Positions 33,861-43,244 of a stretch of DNA of 64,000 nucleotides are shown one piece after another. How positions within the stretch are numbered: the first letter of the stretch is position 1; every line of letters begins with the position of its first letter. The notes below the pieces were generated by a model, which saw only the letters and a list, made by a program, of their open reading frames with translations, ran no database searches and was not told where the DNA came from. This DNA comes from Candidatus Chloroploca mongolica (GTDB lineage: Bacteria; Chloroflexota; Chloroflexia; Chloroflexales; Chloroflexaceae): NCBI RefSeq assembly GCF_004762035.2, contig NZ_SIJK02000004.1, positions 1-64,000 of the forward strand. Reading direction: 5' to 3'. A program made the translations under genes and the position numbers.

Positions 33861-33911
33861 ATACTTCTGACGCAAGATGCCAGCAAAGCTGGCATCTTGC
33901 GTCAGAAGTAT
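33861..33911. terminator. Hairpin with 24-bp perfect stem
   Basis: Arms of 24 bases around the loop AAA, with the tip GCCAGC / GCTGGC. It sits between the preP-like gene end and the MFS gene start on the minus strand. Confidence 0.75.
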
Positions 33912-33916
33912 CTTTC

Positions 33917-33937
33917 CTGGGGGCTGCAGGCCCCCAG
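33917..33937. terminator. Short GC-rich hairpin at the end of the preP-like gene
   Basis: CTGGGGGC / GCCCCCAG arms with a five-base loop, ten bases beyond the protease stop. Together with the adjoining 24-bp hairpin it forms a double terminator. The motif GGGGGC...GCCCCC recurs near 45343 and 48918. Confidence 0.5.
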
Positions 33938-33946
33938 AAAGCACCC

Positions 33947-36865
33947 CTATCCCATCACGTTCACCGGGTTGAGTAACCCTGGGTGTTCGCGGTTAGCGGT
34001 GGCGATCGCCTCGGCGGAACCAACGACGGCAATGATACCATGATCTTGCACGGTGTCGAGGATCTCGGCGAAGGCACGGAAGTCGGCTTCGGTCGCATTG
34101 AGGATCTGTTCGCGCAGTTCTTGACGGTAGGCGTCGGTAATGCCATTAAGGTGGCGCATCATGGCGGTGTAGCCTTTGGCGTCGGGCAGTTGGTAGCCGT
34201 CAATGTCGCCAATGGTTCCGATGATGCTGCGTTCGATCGCCGTCGCATCCATTGCTACCGTGCGCAGATAGTCGCCGGCATGGTCATAGACAGCAAGGGT
34301 TTTGAGCAGATGTGGGTCACGATATGAGACAGCCCCGAAGATGCCCGTACTACGTTCAAAACTGGCTCCGACCCCATAGGCACCGCCTTGAACACGCACT
34401 TTTTCGAGGTAGTAGCCGATATTCATGAAGCGGGTAATGGCACTTGCGGCGCCACTGACCTTGAGACCCAACGGGTAGAGGCTTGCAGCTTTGGCGACAT
34501 AATTGACTTTGGCGGGGACGATCAGGCCTTCACCGGGGCCTGCCTCGGTGATCGGCCACAGGGCCGGTTCGTAGGTGGTGGAAGGCAATGCGCCGAGGAA
34601 GGCGGCGAGGGCCGGTTCCACCTGGCGCTGATTGGCTTCGTCGAGCGTCAGATTCGCCACCATCGTGCTGCGGTTGATCAGGCTGGTGCGGATCAGTTCG
34701 AGATCGGCGAGTACACCCGGCCAGTCCTCGTCGATGCGTTGCACCAGTTGACGGACAAAGAAGAGGGCGCTGATGCCACCGAGTTGCTCGTCGGCCCATT
34801 CGGCAGGGGCGAGTCGAGCGAGAATGCGCTTGCGGGCGAAGGCATTGCCACTTGGCACAAGGGCTGACTCGCGCATGGCCCGACTGCGGGTGGCGATCTG
34901 GCGGAACCGCTCGCGGTCATTGAGGTTGACGGTTAGCAGAATGTCCCGCATTAGGGCGAGCATCGCCTCGGTCTGGGCGACGGTCGCCTTGCCTCGGATC
35001 ACGAAGTGCCCCAGCGGTTCGCCGGTCTGGAGATGGGTTGAGGTGCTTGTTGAGGCATAAATGCCACCGGTATCGCGTCCGATGCGCTGGACAAGGCGCA
35101 CAAAATCCTCGTTGGCGGTGCCCATCTCGGTCAGGGCGCGGGCGAAGAGCGGGACATAGCCGAGCAGGTGCGCTGGAACCGCTCGCAGATCAAAGGTGAG
35201 ATCGAGATAGACGATGCCGTTGGTAAAGAGATCGTGATAGAGCAGGGGCACTTCAGCGCTGGTCAGTCGTGCCGTTGGGATCGTTTTGCTCTGACGATCT
35301 AGGTCGCCCAGGGTCAGCGTGGGAATCCGGGCGAGATCTTCGGGGCGATCCGGGGTCTCTTGCAAGATCTTCAAGGCCTGGGTGTCGGCAATAATTTGTT
35401 CAAGATCCTGGTCGTTCAGGGTCGCCTGGACGGCGTCGAGCCGAGCGCGTTCTTCGGCCGCATCGCGGGCTGCCTGTTCGGGATCGGGGCGCAGCATCAC
35501 TCGTACCCGGTGCGTATTTTCGAGCAGGGTGCGCCGGATTAGATCTTCGAAAATTCGTTCGCCGTTGGTCAGGGCAGCCTTGATCGTTGCCAGCGGTGTC
35601 TCGAAGCGCAGCGGGGCCAGCGGGTCGCCATCGTAGAGCCAGGTATCGAGCGCCCGGAGCATGATGCTCAGCCCGCGAGGGAAGCCGCCGGTATTATTCT
35701 CACGCAGCGAAAACTCGACCGTGTTGAGTGCAGAGGCCAATTGGTCGGCATCAAAGCCTTCGTCGGCCAGGCGCTGCAACGTGGTCAGAACGAGATCCTC
35801 GATGGCCGATGCATCGGTCGGATCAATGCCTTTGAGCCCCACCGAAAAGGTGTGTTGCCGTAGCCCATCGTTATAGCCCCCGCCGGTCAGGCTATCGCCG
35901 AGGCCCGAGTCGGTGAGTGCCTTGTAGAGCGGTGCGGCTGGCGTGCCGAGCAACAGATAGCTCAGCATTGCCATCGCGAGGACACGGGTTTCGTCGGCTT
36001 CTTCACCGATCATCCAGTTGATCGTCACCATCCCCTTCTTGCTGCTCTCTTCAGAGGGTGCCGTATAGGTCTCTTCGACAATGCGAGGCTCGGGGAAGCG
36101 GGGTTGCAGGGCCACTTCTGATGGGATCGGCAGAGCTTCGAACTGTGCGAGGTACTCGTCGAGCAGTTCGAGGCGGCGCTCGGGATCGTCATCGCCATAA
36201 AAATAGATCCGAGCGTTGGAGGGATGGTAGAGCGTCGTGTGGAAGTTTTGGAACGCCTCAAAGGTGAGATCGGGAATGTATTTTGGATCACCTCCCGAGG
36301 CCATGCCATAGGTTGTCGCGGGGAAGAGCGCGGCCTGACTGGTGCGATAGAGCAGATAATCAGGTGACGAATACTGCCCCTTCATCTCGTTAAAGACCAC
36401 CCCGTGGAAAGAGAGCGGCTCATCTTTGCGGGTCAGTTCGTAGTGCCAACCCTCCTGCTTGAGCACTTCGGGCGTGATGCGCGGGAAAAAGACCGCATCA
36501 AGATAGACATCAACGAGATGATAAAAATCGGCAAGATTCGTTGATGCGACGGGATAGGTCGTCTTATCCGGGTAGGTCATCGCATTGAGGAAGGTCTTGA
36601 CTGAACTCTTGATTAACTCAAAGAAGGGCTTCTTAACCGGATACTTACGTGAGCCACAGAGCACGGAATGTTCGAGAATATGGGCAATTCCAGTATGATC
36701 GGATGGCGGCGTACGAAAGGTGATGCCAAAACATTTATTTTCATCGTCGCACTCGAGCGAAAGCAGTTCGGCCCCGGTGCGCGTGTGGCGATACAGCCGG
36801 GCGCGGGTATTCAACTCGGTGATCTGCTCATCGCGAAGCAGTTCAAAACCGTGGTTACGCGTCAT
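33947..36865 (-). CDS. PreP-like M16C zinc metalloprotease
   Basis: A 972-residue peptidase of the pitrilysin M16C group, which degrades presequence-size peptides within a closed clam-shaped chamber. The inverted zinc motif HILEH, within GIAHILEHSVLCGSRKYPVKK, is near residue 52, followed by the PF/FEL and MTYPDKTTYP segments characteristic of PreP. The length is that of the full four-domain enzyme. No signal peptide is visible, so it should act in the cytoplasm. The ATG at 36865 has GGAGG six bases upstream. The next gene upstream, of unknown function, is only 31 bases away on the same strand. Confidence 0.92.
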   Translation of the reverse strand: MTRNHGFELLRDEQITELNTRARLYRHTRTGAELLSLECDDENKCFGITFRTPPSDHTGIAHILEHSVLCGSRKYPVKKPFFELIKSSVKTFLNAMTYPDKTTYPVASTNLADFYHLVDVYLDAVFFPRITPEVLKQEGWHYELTRKDEPLSFHGVVFNEMKGQYSSPDYLLYRTSQAALFPATTYGMASGGDPKYIPDLTFEAFQNFHTTLYHPSNARIYFYGDDDPERRLELLDEYLAQFEALPIPSEVALQPRFPEPRIVEETYTAPSEESSKKGMVTINWMIGEEADETRVLAMAMLSYLLLGTPAAPLYKALTDSGLGDSLTGGGYNDGLRQHTFSVGLKGIDPTDASAIEDLVLTTLQRLADEGFDADQLASALNTVEFSLRENNTGGFPRGLSIMLRALDTWLYDGDPLAPLRFETPLATIKAALTNGERIFEDLIRRTLLENTHRVRVMLRPDPEQAARDAAEERARLDAVQATLNDQDLEQIIADTQALKILQETPDRPEDLARIPTLTLGDLDRQSKTIPTARLTSAEVPLLYHDLFTNGIVYLDLTFDLRAVPAHLLGYVPLFARALTEMGTANEDFVRLVQRIGRDTGGIYASTSTSTHLQTGEPLGHFVIRGKATVAQTEAMLALMRDILLTVNLNDRERFRQIATRSRAMRESALVPSGNAFARKRILARLAPAEWADEQLGGISALFFVRQLVQRIDEDWPGVLADLELIRTSLINRSTMVANLTLDEANQRQVEPALAAFLGALPSTTYEPALWPITEAGPGEGLIVPAKVNYVAKAASLYPLGLKVSGAASAITRFMNIGYYLEKVRVQGGAYGVGASFERSTGIFGAVSYRDPHLLKTLAVYDHAGDYLRTVAMDATAIERSIIGTIGDIDGYQLPDAKGYTAMMRHLNGITDAYRQELREQILNATEADFRAFAEILDTVQDHGIIAVVGSAEAIATANREHPGLLNPVNVMG

Positions 36866-36895
36866 TGCAACCTCCATCGAAAACAAGGATCAGTT

Positions 36896-37864
36896 TTACG
36901 CGACTGGTGACGATGACTGGAACGTAAGCGCCGGATAGAACCGGTTCATCAAGCCAGCCGTCTGCTGGAGCAAGGTCGGGGTTTCGTGGGCAAGGCTGAC
37001 CAGGCGGTTGTGCATCGGCGAGCCTTCATCATATGCTGCATTGACCCTGGCCCATTTGGGCAAGACATCCTGCTCGATCCACTGCCAGCGGTCGGCAGCA
37101 TTGGTGACACTGCGTGTCCCGGCGAGCACCGCGAGCGGCCCATAATAGAACGTGAACGAGGCCTGGCTTTCCAGACTGGTGCCGCCTTCAAAGTCGAGCC
37201 ACGAACCAAGCGAAGCAATACGTCGCCCCAGATCTGACATCTGCTCCATATACCGGGGCAAGACGGTCATTTGCTCGTGGCGCAGCATCGTCACCGCCGC
37301 CTGGTTGATCAGGGTGAGGCCTGCCTGATACTCCTGTGGTTTGCAGAGCAAGTGGACGCCTGCGTCGAGCATCCGAAACGCCTCGCGCAACCCGGATTGA
37401 TCATGTGACGTAAGATTCGCCTCTACGGTATCAAGGCCACCATAGAGATAGGCGAGGTGGGCCCAGCCAATATCATTGAAGATGGCGTCGTTGGCCTGCT
37501 TGACCAGTTCGAGGTCAGCGAGCAGTAGGGGGCGCGTGGCGGCATCGTGGAGGGCCAGCGGAAGTGAGAGCATCAGGTTAAAGACACGCACCGCCATCTC
37601 ATTGTTGGCTGGAGACTGTCCGCTCGCGAGCGCCTCTTTGACGCGCACGGCCTTGTGTGGGGCAAGGAGCATCTCGACCATCGCGAGGCCGACGCCTACC
37701 TGGAAGGAGGCAAACGCCGCCATACCGGCCCATTTGAAGAGCCACGGCTCTTGCAGGTACCACCCCGCATAACAGGCGGTAATCGATCGATTACGGGCAA
37801 TATAGGTTGATTGAGGCGGAAGTTCGTGCTCAAGAATGGCATTCCACTCATCGCGTGTAGGCAT
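36896..37864 (-). CDS. Hypothetical helical protein
   Basis: A 322-residue protein with no domain I recognise. It is mostly helical with a mildly hydrophobic patch (about residues 30-60: YLQEPWLFKWAGMAAFASFQ) and scattered aromatic pairs, and has no signal sequence. It probably shares a transcript with the preP-like gene (gap of 30 bases). The ATG at 37864 has GGAG about eight bases upstream; the reading from 37882 does not. Confidence 0.7.
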   Translation of the reverse strand: MPTRDEWNAILEHELPPQSTYIARNRSITACYAGWYLQEPWLFKWAGMAAFASFQVGVGLAMVEMLLAPHKAVRVKEALASGQSPANNEMAVRVFNLMLSLPLALHDAATRPLLLADLELVKQANDAIFNDIGWAHLAYLYGGLDTVEANLTSHDQSGLREAFRMLDAGVHLLCKPQEYQAGLTLINQAAVTMLRHEQMTVLPRYMEQMSDLGRRIASLGSWLDFEGGTSLESQASFTFYYGPLAVLAGTRSVTNAADRWQWIEQDVLPKWARVNAAYDEGSPMHNRLVSLAHETPTLLQQTAGLMNRFYPALTFQSSSPVA

Positions 37865-37979
37865 AGATAGATCTCCAGGCAAAGATGATCGGTAGGGCAG
37901 AACGACACCAAGGCTGTTATGGGTACAGAATGTTATAATTCATTATACGTCAGTTCAGATAGGCTTGGATATTATTTTG

Positions 37980-38924
37980 ATGCAACAATTCCTGCGGCTG
38001 CAACAGCATATTACCCCTATTCTCGAGTTGCTTGACGAGGGGTTGCGGCTTTACCGGCGTCATTTGACGCGGTTTCTCTTGCTGGTTGGCATGCTTGCTT
38101 TGCCCCTGGGGGCGGCGTTGTTTGGCATGTTCCTGTTAGCGGATCGCGTGAGTGAGGCGGTTGTCGTATTGATGATCCTGGGCGGCACTCTTCTCACCCT
38201 CCCACTGAGCTTTTATATTATGGGCGCCCTGAGTCGTGCGGCGGTGATGGCGGTTGCAGGTGAGCCGGTCCGTCTGCGTGCTGCGCTGGCGATCAAGCCG
38301 CGGCATCTGGCCGGGATGGGCTGTTATGGCACGATCTTTCTGATAGTCGCGAGTACGATGATGAGCATTGCAAGCCTGGCGTGCATCTTTCTTGCCTACC
38401 TCGTCGTCTTTGTTGGCATTATCTCGGCGGCGGCCCTGCCTCTCGGTGGCGGGGCGATTGAGCAGGCGACGGCTGGCTTGCTGGTGATAGTAGTCGTGCT
38501 CATCTTTATCGCCAGTTATGTGGTGAGCCTCGTTGCGAACGGGGCGGTCTATAGCAGTACGATCTATGCCTTGCAGCCGTTTGTGCAGGATCAGATCGGG
38601 GTACGTGCCGCGATGCAGCGGAGTCTCGATCTGGTGACCTATCGGTTGGGGCAGAACCTGTTGATGTTTTTCTGTGCGAGCCTGGTCTTTGGGGCGGCAG
38701 CGTTGGCGACCACACTGGCAATCGGGGTGCTGGTGCCCTTGCCGACCTTTTTTTTGCTGGGGGAAGAGTCGGCGGTGGCCCAGGCGATCACGGCGGCGGC
38801 CTGGGTTACGGGCCTGGCGGCGGCGATTCCGTTGCTGCCGATCTGGATGGCCCTCTTTTACCAGCAGCGGCGCATTGCGCGACGTGGTGAAGACCTCGCC
38901 GCTCGGATTAACAGAGTCGCCTGA
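37980..38924 (+). CDS. Polytopic membrane protein, unknown
   Basis: A 314-residue protein with a 35-residue amphipathic N-terminus and about six hydrophobic helices (starting near residues 36, 60, 115, 165, 225 and 265), many with glycine and alanine. This resembles the membrane domain found in DUF975 or glycerophosphodiester phosphodiesterase-associated proteins, but I cannot assign it. A TATAAT at 37934-37939 stands 40 bases before the start. The ATG at 37980 is used; a TTG at 37965 is also in frame. Confidence 0.7.
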   Translation: MQQFLRLQQHITPILELLDEGLRLYRRHLTRFLLLVGMLALPLGAALFGMFLLADRVSEAVVVLMILGGTLLTLPLSFYIMGALSRAAVMAVAGEPVRLRAALAIKPRHLAGMGCYGTIFLIVASTMMSIASLACIFLAYLVVFVGIISAAALPLGGGAIEQATAGLLVIVVVLIFIASYVVSLVANGAVYSSTIYALQPFVQDQIGVRAAMQRSLDLVTYRLGQNLLMFFCASLVFGAAALATTLAIGVLVPLPTFFLLGEESAVAQAITAAAWVTGLAAAIPLLPIWMALFYQQRRIARRGEDLAARINRVA

Positions 38925-38990
38925 GTGATGGTACAATAGAACATCATACAGGCGTGCTCCAGTCGTTCCATGTGTTTAGCGCAGAGTTCT

Positions 38991-40217
38991 ATGCCCATTG
39001 CTTATCAAGAGCCTGAAGCGTTTGTGTGCCCCGACTGTGGTGCCGATTTCGAGGCACCAGTCTGGCTCATTCTTGATGCCCAGGAAGTGCCAGAAGCGGT
39101 TGCGGCGTTGCTTGAGGGCACCCTCAATCTGGTGACCTGCCCGGCGTGCCAGCGGCGTGGTCCCGCCGGTGCGCCATTACTTTTTCACGATGGTCTGGCG
39201 CGCCGCGTGATTTTTGCGCCTGCACCGGGCTTGCCCGAGCATGCCTGGGGTGAGCAGGCCCGCGATTTGCATGCAGTGCTGGTTGGCTCGATCCCTGAAG
39301 AAGCGCGCCGCCCCTATCTGGCGGATGTTGATATTGCCCAGGATCTGGCCGGTATTGCCCATCTGTTGCGTCGGATGAAGCGTCGTCCGATGGCGCCTGC
39401 GCAGGCCCAACCAGCCGAGGCACCTGTTGCGCCACTTGTACGTGAACCACTTGTTGAGGCGCAGGCGCCCCCGCCAGCCGATGAGCAAGATGCTCCTCCA
39501 CTGTTGCTGGCGGTCGAGGCGTTGCTGGGGGCCAATAGCGCCGAAGAGCTTGAGCAGGTCGTGGCGCAGTACCCCATTCTCTTTGATCCGACCACTGATG
39601 CGGTGCTCAACGAACTCGCTGAGGTTGCCGTGAATCAGCGTGCCTTCGAGATTGCCGAGAGTCTGCGTGAGGCGCGGGCTTTGCTCGCCCGGATGAGCCA
39701 GCGCCTCAGCGTTGCTCTGCCGCCCTCTCTCGTCGCCGGTGAGTCTGTCTCCCCTGCTCCGCTCACCCATGTGCCTGACGAGGTGCTCCAGGCGTTATTG
39801 CAAACCCAGAGTGCCACAGAAGTTGCGCAGGTTGCGGCACAGTATCCGCTGCTGTTACAGCCAGAGATTGATCAATTGCTGGCAGAGCGTATCGAGCAGG
39901 CCCTTGATGATGAGCACGAGCGCCTGGCGCAGGTGCTCGAAGATCGCCGTGAGGCTCTTGCTCAGGTGCGTGAGCAGGTTGCTGGTGGGCCAGGTGAGCT
40001 TGATGAGGCGATTGAAGCACTCTTGCTGGCCGATGGGGCTGACAGTCTTTCGCAGGTGCTGGATCGCTACCCGATTTTGCTCGAAGAGATTGCCTTGCAG
40101 GCGCTCTGGCAATTTGCCGCCGAGGCGCGTGCCGTTGATGATCAAGACCTAGCCCGCTATGCCATCGAATGTCGTGAAATGTTGCTTCGTGTTCGTAAGG
40201 GACTGAATTCGTCGTAA
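38991..40217 (+). CDS. CpXC-type zinc-binding protein with three internal helical repeats
   Basis: A 408-residue protein. Residues about 10-60 carry the CpXC pattern: CPDCGADFEAPVW then LVTCPACQRRG, four cysteines likely to bind zinc. After a Pro/Ala linker come three related helical units beginning near residues 172, 266 and 340, each with a core like SAEELEQVVAQYPILF, SATEVAQVAAQYPLLL or GADSLSQVLDRYPILL. The role of such proteins is unknown. The ATG at 38991 puts the zinc domain at the N-terminus. The next gene, gcvT, begins 15 bases after the stop, so this could be the first gene of the gcv transcript. Confidence 0.75.
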   Translation: MPIAYQEPEAFVCPDCGADFEAPVWLILDAQEVPEAVAALLEGTLNLVTCPACQRRGPAGAPLLFHDGLARRVIFAPAPGLPEHAWGEQARDLHAVLVGSIPEEARRPYLADVDIAQDLAGIAHLLRRMKRRPMAPAQAQPAEAPVAPLVREPLVEAQAPPPADEQDAPPLLLAVEALLGANSAEELEQVVAQYPILFDPTTDAVLNELAEVAVNQRAFEIAESLREARALLARMSQRLSVALPPSLVAGESVSPAPLTHVPDEVLQALLQTQSATEVAQVAAQYPLLLQPEIDQLLAERIEQALDDEHERLAQVLEDRREALAQVREQVAGGPGELDEAIEALLLADGADSLSQVLDRYPILLEEIALQALWQFAAEARAVDDQDLARYAIECREMLLRVRKGLNSS

Positions 40218-40232
40218 GCAAGGAAAGATGCC

Positions 40233-41330
40233 ATGCTCAAACGCACGCCGCTTTTTGCAACCCATGTTGGCATGGGTGCTCGCATGGTCGAGTTTGGCGG
40301 CTGGGAGATGCCGGTACAGTATAGCGGGATCATCAATGAACATATGGCGGTACGTCAGGGGGCGGGTCTCTTTGATATCAGTCATATGGGGCGTTTTATG
40401 GTGCGCGGGCCGCAGGCCGAGGCTTTTTTGCAGTATGTGGCGAGTTGCAATGTCGCCGCGATTACGCTGGGCCAGGCCAATTATGGCTTGCTCTGTCAGC
40501 CTGACGGTGGCATTGTCGATGATATTTTCATCTACCACCTGCTCGATGAATATCTGGTGGTGGTGAATGCGTCGAACCGCGACAAGGATTGGGCCTGGTT
40601 GCAGCAGCATTGCGTCGGGTTTGACGTTGAGCTTGAAGATCGCTCCGAGCGCTGGGCGATGCTCGCGTTGCAGGGGCCTGCCGCCGAGCAGTTGCTTGCT
40701 CAGGCTGAAGACTCAACCACCCACGATCTGACCCATCTGCCGTTTCACGGGGTGGCGCTGACGACGGTCTTTGGACAGACGGCGCTGATTGCGCGTACGG
40801 GTTATACGGGTGAAGATGGCTTCGAACTCTTTTTTGCGGCGGGTGCAGCGCCCGAGATGTGGCAGCGCCTGCTGGCCCTTGGTGACGTCAAGCCGTGTGG
40901 CCTTGGGGCGCGTGATAGCCTGCGTTTTGAGCCGTGCCTTGCGCTTTATGGGCACGAGATTAGCGCGACGATCAACCCGTACGAGGCCCGCCTTGGCTGG
41001 GTCGTCAAGCTCGATAAGGGCGATTTTGTGGGGCGTGAGACGCTGGCCGCGATCAAGCAAGCGGGGCCAACGCGTCGCCTGACCGGTTTTGAACTGGTTG
41101 GCAAGGGCGTTGCCCGTGGTGACTATGCCGTGCATTCGGTGGAAGGTGAACCGATCGGTGTTGTGACCACTGGCATGCCTTCACCAACGCTCGGCAAGCC
41201 ATTGGGGATCGCTCTGGTGCCGACCGCCCTCAGCAGTGAAGGCAGTGCCTTCGATGTTATCATTCGCGACCGCCCGGTTCGTGCGCGTGCCGTGAAAATG
41301 CCGTTCTATAAGCCGCGCTATAAGAAATAA
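40233..41330 (+). CDS. gcvT: Glycine cleavage system T protein (aminomethyltransferase)
   Basis: Transfers the methylene of the aminomethyl-lipoyl H protein to tetrahydrofolate and releases ammonia. The 365-residue sequence has the family marks: MVEFGGWEMPVQY, GLFDISHMGRFMVRGP, ALQGPAAEQLL, RTGYTGEDGFELFF and GLGARDSLRFEPCLALYGHE (folate-binding region). First gene of the gcvT-H-PA-PB set; AAGGAAAG lies upstream of the ATG. Confidence 0.96.
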   Translation: MLKRTPLFATHVGMGARMVEFGGWEMPVQYSGIINEHMAVRQGAGLFDISHMGRFMVRGPQAEAFLQYVASCNVAAITLGQANYGLLCQPDGGIVDDIFIYHLLDEYLVVVNASNRDKDWAWLQQHCVGFDVELEDRSERWAMLALQGPAAEQLLAQAEDSTTHDLTHLPFHGVALTTVFGQTALIARTGYTGEDGFELFFAAGAAPEMWQRLLALGDVKPCGLGARDSLRFEPCLALYGHEISATINPYEARLGWVVKLDKGDFVGRETLAAIKQAGPTRRLTGFELVGKGVARGDYAVHSVEGEPIGVVTTGMPSPTLGKPLGIALVPTALSSEGSAFDVIIRDRPVRARAVKMPFYKPRYKK

Positions 41331-41339
41331 GAGGAGACC

Positions 41340-41729
41340 ATGAGTATCAGTATCCCAGGCGATCTTCGCTACAGCACGTCTGACGAGTGGGTGCGCACCG
41401 AGGGTGAGGAAGTGGTGATCGGGATCACCGATTATGCCCAGGATGCGCTTGGCGATGTGGTTTATATCGAACTGCCTGCCGTAGGTACGGTATTGATCCC
41501 GGGGGAATCGTTTGGTGTGATCGAGTCGGTGAAAGCCAGTTCTGATCTCTATGCGCCGGTCGGTGGCGAGGTTGTGGCGGTGAATAGTGACCTTGAAGCC
41601 AATCAAGAACCGATTAATCAGGATCCCTATGGTGCCGGATGGCTGTTGCGCATCCGCCCGTCAGGTGAAGAAGAGCCGTTGATGGATGCGACGGCCTATG
41701 CCGCCTATTGTGAAGAACGAGCCCACTAG
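41340..41729 (+). CDS. gcvH: Glycine cleavage system H protein
   Basis: Lipoylated carrier of the glycine cleavage complex. The 129-residue protein has the lipoyl attachment lysine Lys65 in GVIESVKASSDLYAPVGG and the usual opening DLRYSTSDEWVRTEG. GAGGAG precedes the ATG at 41340, nine bases after gcvT. Confidence 0.97.
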   Translation: MSISIPGDLRYSTSDEWVRTEGEEVVIGITDYAQDALGDVVYIELPAVGTVLIPGESFGVIESVKASSDLYAPVGGEVVAVNSDLEANQEPINQDPYGAGWLLRIRPSGEEEPLMDATAYAAYCEERAH

Positions 41730-41740
41730 TGGAGCAGAGC

Positions 41741-43075
41741 ATGTCCCATTATATTTCGATTACCGCGACGGAACGCGCCGAGATGCTCAAGGCGATCGGA
41801 ATTGCGTCAACTGATGACATGTTTGTTGATGTGCCGGAAGCATGGCGTTTCCCGGCCCTTGATCTGCCCGCGCCAATGTCTGAACCAGAATTGGTACGTG
41901 CTCTGCTCGAGCGGAGCAACAAGAATGCGCATGTCCATACGCACAGTATCTTTCTGGGGGCAGGTGCGTACAACCATTTTGTGCCGACGGCGATTGACCA
42001 GATCCTGCGTCGTGGTGAGTACTATACCTCGTATACCCCCTATCAACCTGAAATTAGTCAGGGAACGCTCCAGGCGATCTTTGAGTACCAGAGCATGATC
42101 TGCTCGCTGACCGGGATGGAGATTGCCAATGCGTCGCACTACGATGGTGCGACGGCGCTGGCCGAGGCGGCGATCATGGCGCTCAATGTGACCCGCAATC
42201 GGCGCAAGATCGTCGTGGCCCGCAGTGTCAATCCGCAATATCGTGCGGTGTTGCGCACCTATCTCCAGGGGCTCGACATTGAGGTTGTCGGTGACGAGAC
42301 GCCGGGCAGCAGTATCGACGATGCGCTGGCTCTCGTGGATAAGCAGACGGCCCTGTTGATCGTGCAGAGTCCTGATTTCTTCGGGCGGATGCACGATCTG
42401 CGTGGTCTGGCCGACAAAGTCCAGGCCCAGGGCGCGCTCCTGTGTGTCCATTTCGACCCGATTGCGTTGGGGCTCTTTCAGACGCCCGCTGAAGTGGGGG
42501 CCGATATCGCGACCGCCGAAGGGCAACCGCTGGGTCTTGGGCTCAATTTTGGTGGGCCATACCTCGGTATCTTTACCACGCGCCAGAAGCATGTCCACAA
42601 GATTGCCGGACGCATTGTTGGTGTTACCAAAGATGTTGATGGGCAACTGGCCTATGTGTTGACCCTGCGTGCGCGTGAGCAGGATATTCGGCGCGAGCGG
42701 GCGACGAGCAATATCTGTACCAACCAGGGCCTGATGGCGCTTGCCGCAACGGTCTATATGAGCCTGATGGGGCGCCAGGGGATGCGCAAAGTGGCCGAGC
42801 TTTGTTATCATCGGGCGCACTATGCCGCCGAGGCGATTGCCCGGTTGCCTGGATATCAGGTTGAACCGGGGACGTTCTTTAAGGAGTTTGTGGTGCATTG
42901 CCCACGACCGGTGGCCGAGATTAATGCGGCCCTACGTGAGCACCAGATGATTGGTGGCTATGATCTGGCTGAGGATGAACCGACGCTCGGCAACGCAATG
43001 TTGCTCGCAGTGACCGAGATGAATAGCAAAGCAGAGATTGATCGCCTGGTGGAACTGCTTGGTCAGTTTGATTGA
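41741..43075 (+). CDS. gcvPA: Glycine dehydrogenase (decarboxylating) subunit 1
   Basis: N-terminal half of the split P protein. The 444-residue protein begins with the family motif YISITATERAEMLKAIG, followed by HTHSIFLGAGAYNHFVPTAI and YTPYQPEISQGTLQAIFEYQ. With GcvPB it decarboxylates glycine and loads the aminomethyl group on GcvH. ATG at 41741 is preferred (GGAG upstream) over a GTG at 41729. The gcvPB gene does not follow directly: an unrelated Uma2 gene and a 170-base spacer intervene. Confidence 0.95.
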   Translation: MSHYISITATERAEMLKAIGIASTDDMFVDVPEAWRFPALDLPAPMSEPELVRALLERSNKNAHVHTHSIFLGAGAYNHFVPTAIDQILRRGEYYTSYTPYQPEISQGTLQAIFEYQSMICSLTGMEIANASHYDGATALAEAAIMALNVTRNRRKIVVARSVNPQYRAVLRTYLQGLDIEVVGDETPGSSIDDALALVDKQTALLIVQSPDFFGRMHDLRGLADKVQAQGALLCVHFDPIALGLFQTPAEVGADIATAEGQPLGLGLNFGGPYLGIFTTRQKHVHKIAGRIVGVTKDVDGQLAYVLTLRAREQDIRRERATSNICTNQGLMALAATVYMSLMGRQGMRKVAELCYHRAHYAAEAIARLPGYQVEPGTFFKEFVVHCPRPVAEINAALREHQMIGGYDLAEDEPTLGNAMLLAVTEMNSKAEIDRLVELLGQFD

Positions 43076-43158
43076 TGCCGACGAACGTTGGGTGTCTGGA
43101 CAGGCCTCATGCTTGTGCACAGAGGCCGAACTCAGGTCAATCGTTGCCCATGCCTTGC

Positions 43159-43190
43159 CGGGGGCAGGGCTGCTGAGCACGCAGCCCTTT
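43159..43190 (+). terminator. Possible hairpin between gcvPA and the Uma2 gene
   Basis: GGGCTGC and GCAGCCC arms enclose TGAGCAC and are followed by TTTGG. It may terminate or attenuate the transcript after gcvPA. A second, weaker pair GGCCTC / GAGGCC lies at about 43104-43129. The remainder of the 170-base space shows no gene. Confidence 0.35.
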
Positions 43191-43244
43191 GGTGAGCGAA
43201 CCCACTCTTGCGATGGCACTACTGAGAGGTGAAGAGGTGACACG

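Noticed and set aside
43038-43232. Small frame overlapping the end of gcvPA
   Set aside because: It starts within gcvPA in another frame and has no ribosome site; the space is better explained by hairpins and the Uma2 leader.
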